Shown: positions 34,971 to 42,583, counted from the first letter of the stretch. The stretch: 64,000 nt of DNA from Pseudomonadales bacterium (GCA_022072145.1 JAJVIG010000005.1:248001-312000), one strand, 5' to 3'. Notes: generated from the letters alone by a model not told the origin. Made by a program: numbers and translations.

Positions 34971-35608
34971 CGTCGATCGCTCCGTGGTGTTCCCGGCGCG
35001 CCGTGCCATAGCAGCCACTGCGCGGCGTAGTACGTCGTCATGATCAGCAGGCCGGCGTGCGGCAGCGGCGCGAGGAAGCGGTTCCAGGCGATGGTCGCGT
35101 CGGAGAACACGAACAGCGCCGCACCGGCGAACAGCAGCAGCGGGCGGTCCGCGAGTGCCGCGCCGCCCAGCATGGCGCCGATCGCGAGCATGTAGGCCGC
35201 CACCGGCGGCGCCAGCTCGCCGGTGGCGGGAAGCACCCGCCACGCGAACAGTGCAAGCGGTACCAGCGCCGCGGCAGCCAGGGCGCGTCGCCAGCGCGCT
35301 GCGCCGCGGTGGCGCCAGAACACACCGGCGTAGGCGAGCTGCGCGAGCAGGAAACTCGCGAGCCCGGCGGTGAACAGCCCGCCGTAGACGCCGTTCAGTC
35401 CGAGCAGCAGATCACCGAGCGCCGAGCACAGCAACGCCACCACGTAGTGCACCCGCCACGCACCGCGCAGCAGCCGGGCGCTGGCGAGCGCGAGCAGCAG
35501 CGCCGGCAGCGTTTTCACGCAGGCGCCGGTAATGCTGTCGTTGTAGCCGAAGAACAGCAGATACGCGCCGCAGAGCAGCGCGTAGACGCCGCCGGTGCGC
35601 GCGATCAC
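34967..35608 (-). CDS. lysoplasmalogenase / YhhN family membrane protein
   Basis: About 213 aa with eight hydrophobic segments, matching the YhhN/TMEM86 family, some members of which hydrolyse the vinyl-ether bond of lysoplasmalogens. The family mark GDLLLGLNGVYGGLFTAGLASFLLAQLAY is present, and the distal FVFSDATIAWNRF also fits. The GTG at 35608 shares bases with the amidase stop (GTGA), so it is chosen over an ATG 45 bp upstream inside the amidase gene. It sits in an amidase-yhhN-IMPase operon. Confidence 0.85.
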   Translation of the reverse strand: MIARTGGVYALLCGAYLLFFGYNDSITGACVKTLPALLLALASARLLRGAWRVHYVVALLCSALGDLLLGLNGVYGGLFTAGLASFLLAQLAYAGVFWRHRGAARWRRALAAAALVPLALFAWRVLPATGELAPPVAAYMLAIGAMLGGAALADRPLLLFAGAALFVFSDATIAWNRFLAPLPHAGLLIMTTYYAAQWLLWHGAPGTPRSDRR

Positions 35609-37161
35609 CCGCGCAGTGCTTCGGCGAACAGCGGGCTGACGCGCTTCGTCCACGGCGCGGCGCGTTCGATCTGCGCCGCCAGCCGGATCAGCGTCTTCTC
35701 GTCACCGTAGCGCGCCGCGAAGTGCGTGCCCACCGGAATACCGGCCGCGTTCAGCGTGAGCGGCAGCGTGATCGCCGGCTGCCCGGTGCAGTTGCAGATC
35801 GCGCTGAAATCGCTGTAGCCGAGCGCGTCGCGGTAGAAGACGTCGCGCTCCATCGTCAGCACCACGTCGTCGACCTTCCACGGCGCGCGCGCCGCCATCG
35901 GCATCAGCAGCACGTCGATGTCCTGCATGAAGCGGCTCATCGCGAAGCCGAGCCGCTGCACCGCCTGGCGCGCGGCCTCGTAGTCGAGCGCGCTGATCGA
36001 GCCGCCCTGCTGGTAGAAGCCGTAGACGATGGGCTCCAGATCATCGGGCCCCGGCTCGCGGCCGAGTTCGCGCGCGCGTTCGCGGATCGCCGAACACACG
36101 CCCACGAAGGACAGCACCCCGAAGGCATCCATGTAGCGCTGGAAGTCGGGCGGGAGTTCGGCATCGAACACCTCGTGGCCCAGCGAGCCGAGCAGCGTGC
36201 GCGCGTTCGCGATCGCGTCGAGGTTGTCCTGGTGCACCGCATTGCCTAGCGGCGAGGCGGTGATCACGGCCACGCGCAGCCGTCCGGGCTCGCGCTGCAG
36301 CTCGCTCAGGTAGCTGTCTTCGGGCGCCGGCGGCCAGTACGCCGCACCCGGCTCCGCGCCCTGGCTCAGGTCCAGCAGCAGCGCGGTATCACGTACCGTG
36401 CGCGAGACCACGTGCCCGCACGACAGCCCCGACCAGCCCTCGCTCTTGTCCGGCCCCAGCGGGGTGCGCGCGCGTGTGGGTTTCAGGCCGACCAGGCCGC
36501 ACATCGCGGCCGGGAAACGGATCGAACCGCCGCCGTCGGTGGCGTGTGCCACCGGCGCGATGCCGGCCGCCACCGCCGCCGCCGAGCCGCCCGAGCTGCC
36601 GCCGGCCGAGTACTCGAGGTTCCACGGGTTGCGCGTCTTGCCCCACAGCGAGGACACCGTGTTCGGGATCTGGCCGAACTCCGGCGAGGTGGCCTTGCCG
36701 AAGATGCTGAGCCCCGCCGCCTGGTAACGGCGCACCACGGTGCTGGTGTGGGGCGCCACGCGGTCACGGAAGAAGCGCGAGCCGTTGGTGGTCACGGTGC
36801 CTTCGATGTAGACCCCGAGGTCCTTCAGCAGGAACGGCACGCCGGCGAGCGGTGCGTCCGCCGGGAGGGTCTTCAGCGCCGCGCGCGCCTCGTCGTAATG
36901 CTTCAGGCACACGGCGTTGATGCGCGCGTTCACGGCCTCGGTGCGCGCGATCGCGAGCTCGAGCAGTTCGGCCGCGGAAACGGTGCCGCGGCGTACCAGC
37001 CCGGCCAGCCCGATCGCGTCGTACGCGAGGTAATCGCGCAGCGCCATCGTCGAGGTGCCTGCCGCCGCCGCGCCGGGCGGCATCAGCACCGCGGCGGCGG
37101 CGACGGTGGCCGCACCGTTGACGAATTCGCGGCGGCTGAGGGTCTTCTGTTGTTCGGGCAT
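35605..37161 (-). CDS. amidase signature family protein, Tat-exported
   Basis: A 518-aa amidase. A Tat signal (SRREFVNG at residues 9-16, then an Ala-rich hydrophobic run) directs it to the periplasm. The catalytic Ser-cisSer-Lys triad is visible: Lys in PFLLKDLG, the cis-Ser and nucleophile in GGSSGGSAAAVAAGIAP and DGGGSIRFPA. It hydrolyses an amide or related bond and the substrate is unknown. It is the first gene of the operon with the lysoplasmalogenase-like and IMPase-like proteins, with GTGA overlap to the next gene. Confidence 0.93.
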   Translation of the reverse strand: MPEQQKTLSRREFVNGAATVAAAAVLMPPGAAAAGTSTMALRDYLAYDAIGLAGLVRRGTVSAAELLELAIARTEAVNARINAVCLKHYDEARAALKTLPADAPLAGVPFLLKDLGVYIEGTVTTNGSRFFRDRVAPHTSTVVRRYQAAGLSIFGKATSPEFGQIPNTVSSLWGKTRNPWNLEYSAGGSSGGSAAAVAAGIAPVAHATDGGGSIRFPAAMCGLVGLKPTRARTPLGPDKSEGWSGLSCGHVVSRTVRDTALLLDLSQGAEPGAAYWPPAPEDSYLSELQREPGRLRVAVITASPLGNAVHQDNLDAIANARTLLGSLGHEVFDAELPPDFQRYMDAFGVLSFVGVCSAIRERARELGREPGPDDLEPIVYGFYQQGGSISALDYEAARQAVQRLGFAMSRFMQDIDVLLMPMAARAPWKVDDVVLTMERDVFYRDALGYSDFSAICNCTGQPAITLPLTLNAAGIPVGTHFAARYGDEKTLIRLAAQIERAAPWTKRVSPLFAEALRG

Positions 37162-37269
37162 CGTGCTCTCCGGAGTCCTGGCGGTGAAAGGCGCGTTCGC
37201 GGCCGGCGGCCGCGAGGCGGATGGGGTGAATGATGCCCCAGACGGCCGGGGCCGGTCACGCCCGGGCTG

Positions 37270-37863
37270 CTACGCGCGTGCGGCAGGCAGCGGACGGCGC
37301 GTGACCAGCGTGGCGAACGCGAAGCGCTGCCCGTCCGCGTCGGTGCGAATCTCCTCCACGCACTGCAGCACCTCGAGCCCGGGCAGCAGCTTCACCAGCT
37401 CGCCGGGCGCCACCCGATGCGTCGCACCCCGCGGGCCGGCGACTTCCTCGGTGGTGCGCAGGTGCTGCTGGCAGATGAACACCCCGCCCGGCGCCAGCAG
37501 CGCCGGCACCGCGCGCGTGATCGCGGCGTTCGCGAAATGCAGCTGCATCACCAGCTGGTAGGGCCCGGGCAGCGGCAGGCCGGCGTCGAGGTCGTGCTCG
37601 ATCCAGTTCACCGCAACGCCAGCCGCCGCGGCGGCCCCTCGGGCCTGCGCCAGCGCGACAGCGGAGATGTCGAGCGCATCGACCGCGAAGCCGCACGAGG
37701 CCACGAAGATCGCATTGCGCCCCGCGCCGCAGGCGATGTCCAGCGCCCGCCCGCGCGGCGCGGCCGGCACCCAGCGCCGCAGGCACTCGGGCACCTCGCG
37801 CTCGGCGGGTGCCGCGCGTTCCGCGTAGCGCGTGTTCCATTTCTCGCGGTCGTGCAGGGACAT
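37270..37863 (-). CDS. class I SAM-dependent methyltransferase (TehB-like)
   Basis: A 197-aa Rossmann-type methyltransferase. It begins with the TehB/Ubie-like REKWNTRYAER. Motif I is ALDIACGAGRNAIF (residues about 40-53) and motif II ALDISAVALAQAR. It resembles the small tellurite-resistance-type methyltransferases, but the substrate cannot be inferred. ATG 37863 begins the conserved N-terminus; an upstream in-frame extension is Pro-rich and looks non-coding. The gene stands alone. Confidence 0.88.
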   Translation of the reverse strand: MSLHDREKWNTRYAERAAPAEREVPECLRRWVPAAPRGRALDIACGAGRNAIFVASCGFAVDALDISAVALAQARGAAAAAGVAVNWIEHDLDAGLPLPGPYQLVMQLHFANAAITRAVPALLAPGGVFICQQHLRTTEEVAGPRGATHRVAPGELVKLLPGLEVLQCVEEIRTDADGQRFAFATLVTRRPLPAARA

Positions 37864-37928
37864 GGGGTGGTCCTGTGGGGAGAGCGGTGAACTATAGCGT
37901 GGGGGTGGGGTGGGTGGCGTCCTCCCGG

Positions 37929-37970
37929 ATGAAGCAGGTCGGCTTCTCGGATGCGGAGTTCGCGGCGTAA
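37929..37970 (+). pseudogene. scrap of an IS5-family transposase N-terminus
   Basis: ATG AAG CAG starts a 13-residue reading frame, MKQVGFSDAEFAA, ending in TAA. IS5-family transposases commonly begin MKQxxFADAEYAxKRK, so this looks like the first 13 codons of such a gene cut off just before the next conserved Lys. No further transposase or terminal repeat is visible. The 248-bp gap to the antitoxin gene holds nothing else that I can call a gene. Confidence 0.4.
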
Positions 37971-38053
37971 GCCGGCTGCATTGCAACTGAGCGAAAAGCG
38001 GTGCCAACCATCCTGACGCGGCGAGGTGTCAGGCGCATCGAGTTTTCGAACAA

Positions 38054-38093
38054 TTGCTCCAGTGGACCTTTCGGTGCTACCTTGGTGTCACCA
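38054..38093 (+). promoter_or_regulatory. candidate promoter and operator of the first toxin-antitoxin pair
   Basis: TTGCTC (38054-38059), 18-bp spacer and TACCTT (38078-38083) form a weak promoter. The perfect 11-bp palindrome TGGTG-T-CACCA (38083-38093) follows at once. An antitoxin binding there would repress its own operon, as is usual for ribbon-helix-helix antitoxins. Confidence 0.4.
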
Positions 38094-38111
38094 TCTGCGG
38101 AGTGCACAGAC

Positions 38112-38396
38112 ATGTCGACTACCTCGCTGAAGCTTCCTGAAGAGCTGAAGCAACTCGCCGCAACGGCGGCAAGACAGCAGGGCGTTACACTGCATGCGTT
38201 CATGGTCGATGCCATTCGCGCCGCCGCCACCAATGCGGAGCGGCGGGCACAGTTCGTTGCCGACGCAGTCGGCGCGAGAAAGGACGCGATGGAATCCGGC
38301 AAGGGGTACGAGGCCGCCGAAGTACATGCGTATCTCCAGGCGCGTGCACAGGGCCGTTCCGCCAGAAAGCCAAGGGCCAAGGCGTGGCGCGCCTGA
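38112..38396 (+). CDS. ribbon-helix-helix antitoxin (CopG/ParD-like)
   Basis: A 94-aa small protein. The N-terminal strand STTSLKLPEELKQLAATAARQ (residues 2-22) is the DNA-binding ribbon-helix-helix of CopG/ParD antitoxins, and the basic, alanine-rich tail (SARKPRAKAWRA) would wrap the toxin. It overlaps the toxin gene by 13 bp. Base composition is more balanced than in the flanking genes, fitting acquisition by transfer. The ATG at 38112 is the conserved start. Confidence 0.85.
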   Translation: MSTTSLKLPEELKQLAATAARQQGVTLHAFMVDAIRAAATNAERRAQFVADAVGARKDAMESGKGYEAAEVHAYLQARAQGRSARKPRAKAWRA

Positions 38397-38680
38397 TTTA
38401 CGCCGAACGAGCGCTTTCCGATCTGGCGCGGCTCGTGGATTTTCTGGTGCAGACTGAACCTGGTGCAGCGATGGAAGCGGTAGACCTCATCACCGAGGCG
38501 GTGCAGGTGCTGGAGAATCATCCGCTGATTGGGCGTTCCGCGGAGCTGGGGTTGCGGGAGCTCGTGATTTCCCGTGGAAAATCCGGTTATATCGCGCTGT
38601 ACAGCTATGAGCCGGAGCAGGACACGGTGCTTCTGCTTTCGGTAAGACATCAACGCGAAGCTGGCTTCGTGCCGCATTGA
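38384..38680 (+). CDS. RelE/ParE family toxin
   Basis: A 98-aa toxin of the RelE/ParE superfamily. MARLIYAERALSDLARLVDFL at the start, the central ENHPLIGRSAELGLRELVI and the C-terminal VLLLSVRHQREAGF match ParE-type members, which poison gyrase, or RelE-like RNases. GTG start at 38384, inside the end of the antitoxin gene. The antitoxin-toxin order is the usual one. Confidence 0.88.
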   Translation: MARLIYAERALSDLARLVDFLVQTEPGAAMEAVDLITEAVQVLENHPLIGRSAELGLRELVISRGKSGYIALYSYEPEQDTVLLLSVRHQREAGFVPH

Positions 38681-38811
38681 CCCTCACTCTGCCTCTGACC
38701 GCTGAGACGTGGAACTCATGAGACAATGCCCATGACGCGACCATTGGCGCATCATGGCGAACGGCCTTCTATACAGCGTTGGGCGTCAATCGCAGCGTCG
38801 TCTTTTTTGCG

Positions 38812-38840
38812 TTGCATTTCACTATTTATGTAGATACACT
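38812..38840 (+). promoter_or_regulatory. brnT promoter inside the cassette
   Basis: TTGCAT (38812-38817), 17-bp spacer and TACACT (38835-38840). The small palindrome TGTAGATACA (38830-38839) overlaps the -10 hexamer and could be the BrnA operator. Transcription is expected at about 38847, the position of the GTG codon, so the mRNA may be leaderless. Confidence 0.65.
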
Positions 38841-38846
38841 AACTTA

Positions 38847-39122
38847 GTGGCAATAAGCTACGATCCGATAAAGCGTGAAGCAGCGCTTGCGACTCGAGGC
38901 TTGGACTTCGAGGATGCCCAGCATGTCTTCGACGGCCCCAACTTCGAAGTCGAAGATGTGCGCAAGGACTACGGCGAAAGACGATTCATCTGCTTCGGCA
39001 TGCTCAGTGACCGTATGGTTGTTGTCGGTTACACGCCGCGTGGCGCGGATCGCCATGTATTTAGCATGAGGAAAGCAAATGACCGCGAGAAAGCGCGTAT
39101 CGCGCCACTCCTTGGGCTCTGA
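38847..39122 (+). CDS. brnT: BrnT family toxin
   Basis: A 91-aa RelE-fold ribonuclease toxin. It matches the BrnT pattern: an opening ISYDPIKREAALATRGLDFEDAQHVFDG, then GERRFICFGMLSDRMVVVGYTPRG, and the C-terminal FSMRKANDREKAR. GTG at 38847 is chosen because it begins the conserved domain and sits exactly at the expected transcription start; an in-frame ATG lies 93 bp upstream, outside the cassette promoter. The brnA gene starts inside its 3' end (44-bp overlap). It is lower in GC than its surroundings. Confidence 0.88.
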   Translation: MAISYDPIKREAALATRGLDFEDAQHVFDGPNFEVEDVRKDYGERRFICFGMLSDRMVVVGYTPRGADRHVFSMRKANDREKARIAPLLGL

Positions 39123-39360
39123 CCTCGCCCGTGTCGCGTCCCACGTGATTCAGCCGGAAGAGTATGAAGAGCTTCCGGAGCTGACAGACGAGATGCTTGC
39201 CCGTGGCAAGGTCAATAGAGGTGGACGTCCACGTTCGGCGAATCCGAAGCGGCTCATCTCTATCCGTCTGACCGAAGACGTAATTGAACGTTGGCGCGCC
39301 ACAGGGCCAGGGTGGCAGACTCGAATGGCTGAAAAGCTTACCAAGTCTGCACCGAAGTGA
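39079..39360 (+). CDS. brnA: BrnA family antitoxin
   Basis: A 93-aa antitoxin that neutralises BrnT. It shows the BrnA layout: ELPELTDEMLARGKVNRGGRPRS in the middle and the C-terminal ribbon-helix-helix KRLISIRLTEDVIERWRATGPGWQTRMAEKL. BrnA binds DNA and represses the brnTA promoter in characterised systems. Its stop codon is directly followed by the attC-like site (39362), which leaves no spare sequence, as in many integron cassettes. Confidence 0.9.
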   Translation: MTARKRVSRHSLGSDLARVASHVIQPEEYEELPELTDEMLARGKVNRGGRPRSANPKRLISIRLTEDVIERWRATGPGWQTRMAEKLTKSAPK

Positions 39361-39361
39361 C

Positions 39362-39439
39362 GCCCAACCAGCGGATCCAGCCGACGTCCGTTTCGTCGCG
39401 TCGCTCCTCGCCGGCCGCGGCTGATCCTTGTCGTTAGAT
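39362..39439 (+). repeat. attC-like recombination site
   Basis: A 78-bp site with R'' GCCCAAC (39362-39368), L'' GGATCCAGCCG (39373-39383), L' CGGCTGATCC (39418-39427) and R' GTTAGAT (39433-39439). L' pairs with L'' with one extrahelical base, the feature that lets the integron integrase choose the strand. R'' fits RYYYAAC and R' fits GTTRRRY. Confidence 0.7.
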
Positions 39440-39463
39440 TCACCGGAGGCAATCCGTGTACAC

Positions 39464-39502
39464 CTGCGGCAGTATGTGCAAAATTTGCACATGCTGCCGC
39501 AG
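39464..39502. repeat. 39-bp near-perfect palindrome
   Basis: CTGCGGCAG, T, ATGTGCAAA, central A, TTTGCACAT, G, CTGCCGCAG. Only one pair (T/G) breaks the symmetry. It lies just beyond the attC-like site and 65 bp past the end of the ybaN-like gene, so it may be a dimer-binding site, an element end, or a terminator hairpin for the leftward operon. Confidence 0.6.
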
Positions 39503-39566
39503 ACGGGGCCGTGTCAGGAGAGAGTTGGCCGGAGGTCGTGGTTTGCGTTATACGCAAAATCGACCC

Positions 39567-39968
39567 TCACTCCTCATGCCGGTCCCGTGACGGCACCCGG
39601 TACAGCCACGTCGCGAGCGCCACGCCGAACAGCGCCAGCGCGAGCTGCAGCCAGCGCGGTTCGACGAAGAACACGATCGAGACGGTCAGTGTGGTGCTCA
39701 TCAGCACGATCGCCACGATCTTGGTCCGCCACGGGATGCTGCCGTACTCGTTCCATTCGACGATGATCGGTCCGAACAGCGGGTGCGCGAGCAGCCAGTC
39801 GTGAAAGCGCAGCGAGCCGCGCGCGAAGCAGGCCGCCGCGAGCAGCACGAACGGCGTGGTCGGCAGCACCGGCAGCACCACGCCGGCGATGCCGAGCCCG
39901 AGCGCGATCACGCCGAGCACGATGAACAGCGCGCGCACGGTGCGCGAGGAATGGAGCCGGTCGCTCAT
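39567..39968 (-). CDS. YbaN family (DUF454) inner-membrane protein
   Basis: A 133-aa membrane protein. DUF454 features are the opening hydrophobic IVLGVIALGLGIAGVVLPVLPTTPF, then AAACFARGSLRFHDWLL.HPLFGPII and a second hydrophobic pair near the end. Its biochemical role is unknown. The start overlaps the yaeQ stop (ATGA). It is the last gene of the GNAT-yaeQ-ybaN operon read leftward. Confidence 0.9.
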   Translation of the reverse strand: MSDRLHSSRTVRALFIVLGVIALGLGIAGVVLPVLPTTPFVLLAAACFARGSLRFHDWLLAHPLFGPIIVEWNEYGSIPWRTKIVAIVLMSTTLTVSIVFFVEPRWLQLALALFGVALATWLYRVPSRDRHEE

Positions 39969-40531
39969 CGCGATGCGCCGTCCGCGTGTCCGCTCGCCTG
40001 CAGCACTTCGGGTTCGATCGCCAGCGCGCGGCTCGCGTCGCTCAGGTAGACCTGCCGGTCCTGGATGGTGCACTGCAGGCGCATGTTGCGCTCGGCGAAC
40101 GCCGCGAGCGCGCGCGTCGTCTCGCCGGGCAGCGCGAGCACCTCGAGTTGCGGCAGCCGCGCCAGTGCCTCGCGGTTGCGCTCCCACCAGACCTCGATCG
40201 CGCGTGCGCCGTAGGCCAGCACCACCACGCGTTCGGCGCGCCCGGCGGCGCGGCGCAGCCGCCGCTCCTCGGGCAGGCCCACGTCGAGCCACAGGCGGAT
40301 CGCGCCGGTGTCGTCCTTCAGCGAGAGGTCGGGTTCCTCGTCGGCGGATATGCCGCGGCCGAATTCCAGCCTGTGGTCGGCATGCAGCGCGAACGCGAGC
40401 ACACGCACCATCAGCCGCTCCCCGGTTTCCGAGGGGTGGCGCGCCAGCGTCAGCGTGAAGGATTCGTAGATGCCGCGGTCGACGTCGGCCACGTCGAGCT
40501 CGAGGCGGTGGATGGTGGATTTCAGTGCCAT
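39965..40531 (-). CDS. yaeQ: YaeQ family protein
   Basis: A 188-aa protein of the YaeQ family (a PD-(D/E)xK-like fold). It starts MALKSTIHRLELDVADVDRGIY, as family members do, and contains the conserved SETGERLMVRVLAFALHAD and EEPDLSLKDDTGAIRLWLDVG blocks. Its molecular role is not established; it has been linked to haemolysin/transcription suppression in enterics. ATG 40531 is preferred over an upstream codon because the family N-terminus begins there. It is coupled to the YbaN gene. Confidence 0.93.
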   Translation of the reverse strand: MALKSTIHRLELDVADVDRGIYESFTLTLARHPSETGERLMVRVLAFALHADHRLEFGRGISADEEPDLSLKDDTGAIRLWLDVGLPEERRLRRAAGRAERVVVLAYGARAIEVWWERNREALARLPQLEVLALPGETTRALAAFAERNMRLQCTIQDRQVYLSDASRALAIEPEVLQASGHADGASR

Positions 40532-40535
40532 GCGT

Positions 40536-41108
40536 TCAGCGTTCCCGGCGGCAGCGGCTGAGCCGCCACTCGCCGGCCGTGATCGCCCAGCGCTCATGGT
40601 CGCGCCAGCGCCCGTTGATCTTCATGTAGCGCGTGCACAGTCCCTCGTGGCGCAGTCCCAATGAGGCGGCCAGTGCGCGCGAGGCGGTGTTCGCGGGCTG
40701 GATCGCGGCTTCGAGCCGGTTCAGTCCGTGCTCGCGGAATGCCAGCGTGATAACGCGACGCACCGCCTCGCGCATCAGTCCGCGCCCGGCATGGGGGGCG
40801 AAGGCGTAGTACGAGAGCTGCGCGCTCTGGTAGCCACCGCGCAGCACCTCGCCGAGGTTGACCACGCCGGCCAGTGCGTCGTCCTCGACCAGCACCAGGT
40901 GCCCTATGCAGCGCCCGGCCTCGATGCGCTGCAGGTACTCGCGGTAGGCGCTGCGCGTGTCCGGCGGTTCGACCCAGCGCGCGTGCAGCGCGCGGCTGTT
41001 CTCCACTGCCGCCAGGAACGCCCGCGCGTGCGCAGGCTCCGGCGCCGCGAGCTGCAGGGGCGGGCGTGCGGTGCGGGCAGGGCGAAGGCGGCGGGCGGTG
41101 CTGGGCAT
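40536..41108 (-). CDS. GNAT family N-acetyltransferase (RimJ-like)
   Basis: A 190-aa acetyltransferase that transfers acetyl from acetyl-CoA. The acetyl-CoA loop corresponds to YYAFAPHAGRGLMREAVRRV (residues about 103-122) and the distal LNRLEAAIQPANTASRALAASLGLRHEG is typical of RimJ/RimL proteins, which act on N-terminal or side-chain amines. It ends four bases before yaeQ begins, so the three genes form one operon. The substrate is unknown. Confidence 0.9.
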   Translation of the reverse strand: MPSTARRLRPARTARPPLQLAAPEPAHARAFLAAVENSRALHARWVEPPDTRSAYREYLQRIEAGRCIGHLVLVEDDALAGVVNLGEVLRGGYQSAQLSYYAFAPHAGRGLMREAVRRVITLAFREHGLNRLEAAIQPANTASRALAASLGLRHEGLCTRYMKINGRWRDHERWAITAGEWRLSRCRRER

Positions 41109-41206
41109 CGTGGGCGGCGGTTCGGTACGGGTTGCGTGGGCCGGTGCGGGTGCGGCTATGGTAGCGGCGCCGCACGGACGCCGGAAGGCGGGCGGGCGCC
41201 GGGCTC

Positions 41207-41557
41207 TCAGGTCAGCTCGATGCCGTACCGGCGCAGCAGCACCGCAAGCAGCCCGAAGCACGCCCCCGTGATGACCACGCAGGTCAGCAGCGTCGGCCAG
41301 AATCCCAGCCGGGCGAGCAGCGCCGGGAACACCAGGAACATCGGCAGTGTGGGCAGGACGTACCAGAACGTGTACCACGCGTGATTGGCGATCTTCGAGG
41401 GTGGCTGGTGCTCGACATACAGCCAGATCAGCGTGAGCACCGTGACCAGCGGCAGCGCGGCCACCACGGCGCCGATCCGGTCGCTCCTCTTTGCGAGTTC
41501 CGATACGGCAACCACGACGGCGGCGGTGATCAGGTACTTGGTCAGGATCAATGTCAT
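41207..41557 (-). CDS. DUF3147 family membrane protein
   Basis: A 116-aa membrane protein with four hydrophobic segments: LTKYLITAAVVVAVSELAK, AALPLVTVLTLIWLYVE, WYVLPTLPMFLVFPALL and TLLTCVVITGACFGLLAVLL. The pattern and length match DUF3147, a family without a known function. ATG 41557 starts the conserved LTKYLITA. It stands alone, divergent from the HDOD gene. Confidence 0.85.
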   Translation of the reverse strand: MTLILTKYLITAAVVVAVSELAKRSDRIGAVVAALPLVTVLTLIWLYVEHQPPSKIANHAWYTFWYVLPTLPMFLVFPALLARLGFWPTLLTCVVITGACFGLLAVLLRRYGIELT

Positions 41558-41678
41558 GCGAGCGGTGCTCCGGTGGCAGATGCCCGGCGATTGTTGCACG
41601 CGGGGAGTGCCACGGGTGTTCCGCAGCACAGGCCGTCGCGGTGCGCGCGTGTCAGCGCAATCGGCCGGCTCTTGAGTC

Positions 41679-41711
41679 ACGCCCCGCATCGGTCTTATCG
41701 TGGGGCGTTTT
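41679..41711 (+). terminator. hairpin with T-run upstream of the HDOD gene
   Basis: ACGCCCC (41679-41685) pairs with GGGGCGT (41702-41708), followed by TTT. The 16-nt loop is large. It lies 18 bp before the HDOD start, so it may be a weak attenuator or chance; no gene ends there on this strand. Confidence 0.3.
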
Positions 41712-41728
41712 CACGCGGGGCGAGCGGC

Positions 41729-42583
41729 ATGACAGATGATCAACGGCAGGCAGAGTCGATGCTCGATGCGGCGCTCGCCGATCGGCTGGCCGCCGGGACC
41801 ATCACGGTGCCGGTGCTGCCGGCGGTGGCGTGTGCCGTGCTCGCGCTGCTAGCCGACCCGGACGCCGACGGCGCGGCGATCGCCGGCACGATCCGCAACG
41901 ACCCTGCGCTCGCCGGCCACGTGATGCGGGTGGCGAACTCGCCGCTGCTGCGCGGCGGCGCGCCGGTCGTCTCGCTGCAGCAGGCGATCGCGCGGCTCGG
42001 GATCCGCCGTGTCGGCGAGATCGCGCTGGCGGCCTGCCTGGGTCCGCAACTGTTCAAGGCGCCTGCCTATGCGCGGCTGATCGATGCGCTGTGGACGCGT
42101 TCGTTGGCGACGGCGCTGTGGGCGCGCGAGATCGCGCGGCAGCTGCGCTCGAACGTCGAGGTCGCGTTCCTGTGCGGCCTGCTCGCGCGGATCGGGCACC
42201 CGGTGGTGTTGCAGGCGATCCAGGAACTGCTGTCCGGTGGCCGCGAGGCGCCGGACGAGGCGGGCGTGGCGCGCCTGCTCGAGCGCCATGGCGCAGCGGC
42301 GGGCCGACTGCTGGCCGTGGCGTGGCACCTGCCGGAAGCGGTGGCGCAGACGATTGCGTACATCGACGATCGTGCGCGCGCGAGTTCGGCGGCCGATCTG
42401 GTCGCGCTGGTGGCGGTGGCCGATACGTTCCCGGCCGAGCCGGTACCCGACGCGGCGGCCGAGGCGGCGCGGCTGGTGGAGCATCCGGCGATCGAGGCGA
42501 TCGACCTCTACCGTGCCGACGCCGAGGAACTGCTGCAGCGCGCCGACACGGTGCTGCAGACACTGGCGGAGATGCGCGTGTGA
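41729..42583 (+). CDS. HDOD domain-containing protein
   Basis: A 284-aa HDOD (non-catalytic HD-related) protein. The domain covers most of it: VPVLPAVACAVLALLADPDADGAAIAGTI, NDPALAGHVMRVANSPLLRGG and SLQQAIARLGIRRVGEIALAACL. HDOD proteins act in signalling or as partners in chemotaxis and stress regulation, and no output domain is attached. The stop codon overlaps the GTG of the transhydrogenase gene, so it is the first gene of a coupled rightward run. Confidence 0.9.
   Translation: MTDDQRQAESMLDAALADRLAAGTITVPVLPAVACAVLALLADPDADGAAIAGTIRNDPALAGHVMRVANSPLLRGGAPVVSLQQAIARLGIRRVGEIALAACLGPQLFKAPAYARLIDALWTRSLATALWAREIARQLRSNVEVAFLCGLLARIGHPVVLQAIQELLSGGREAPDEAGVARLLERHGAAAGRLLAVAWHLPEAVAQTIAYIDDRARASSAADLVALVAVADTFPAEPVPDAAAEAARLVEHPAIEAIDLYRADAEELLQRADTVLQTLAEMRV

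Larger units (their letters stand above)
38779..39433 (+). mobile_element. lone integron-type gene cassette carrying brnT-brnA
   Basis: The left boundary is G^TTGGGC (38778-38784), a perfect GTTRRRY core. The right boundary lies in an attC-like site: GCCCAAC (39362-39368) is the exact inverse complement of the left core GTTGGGC, as expected for the R'' box of a circular cassette, and the R' core G^TTAGAT follows at 39433. The 655-bp unit holds one toxin-antitoxin pair with its own promoter. No integrase, attI or further cassette is visible, so it may have inserted at a secondary site. Confidence 0.65.

Noticed and set aside
38717-38784. A second attC site just before the brnTA cassette
   Set aside because: GCCCATGACGC can pair with GCGTTGGGC, but there is no RYYYAAC box and no L''/L' pair, so I keep only the left GTTGGGC core as a boundary.
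39428-39766. A 112-codon open frame starting at the attC-like site
   Set aside because: It runs through the palindrome and antisense to the ybaN-like gene, with no recognisable protein sequence.
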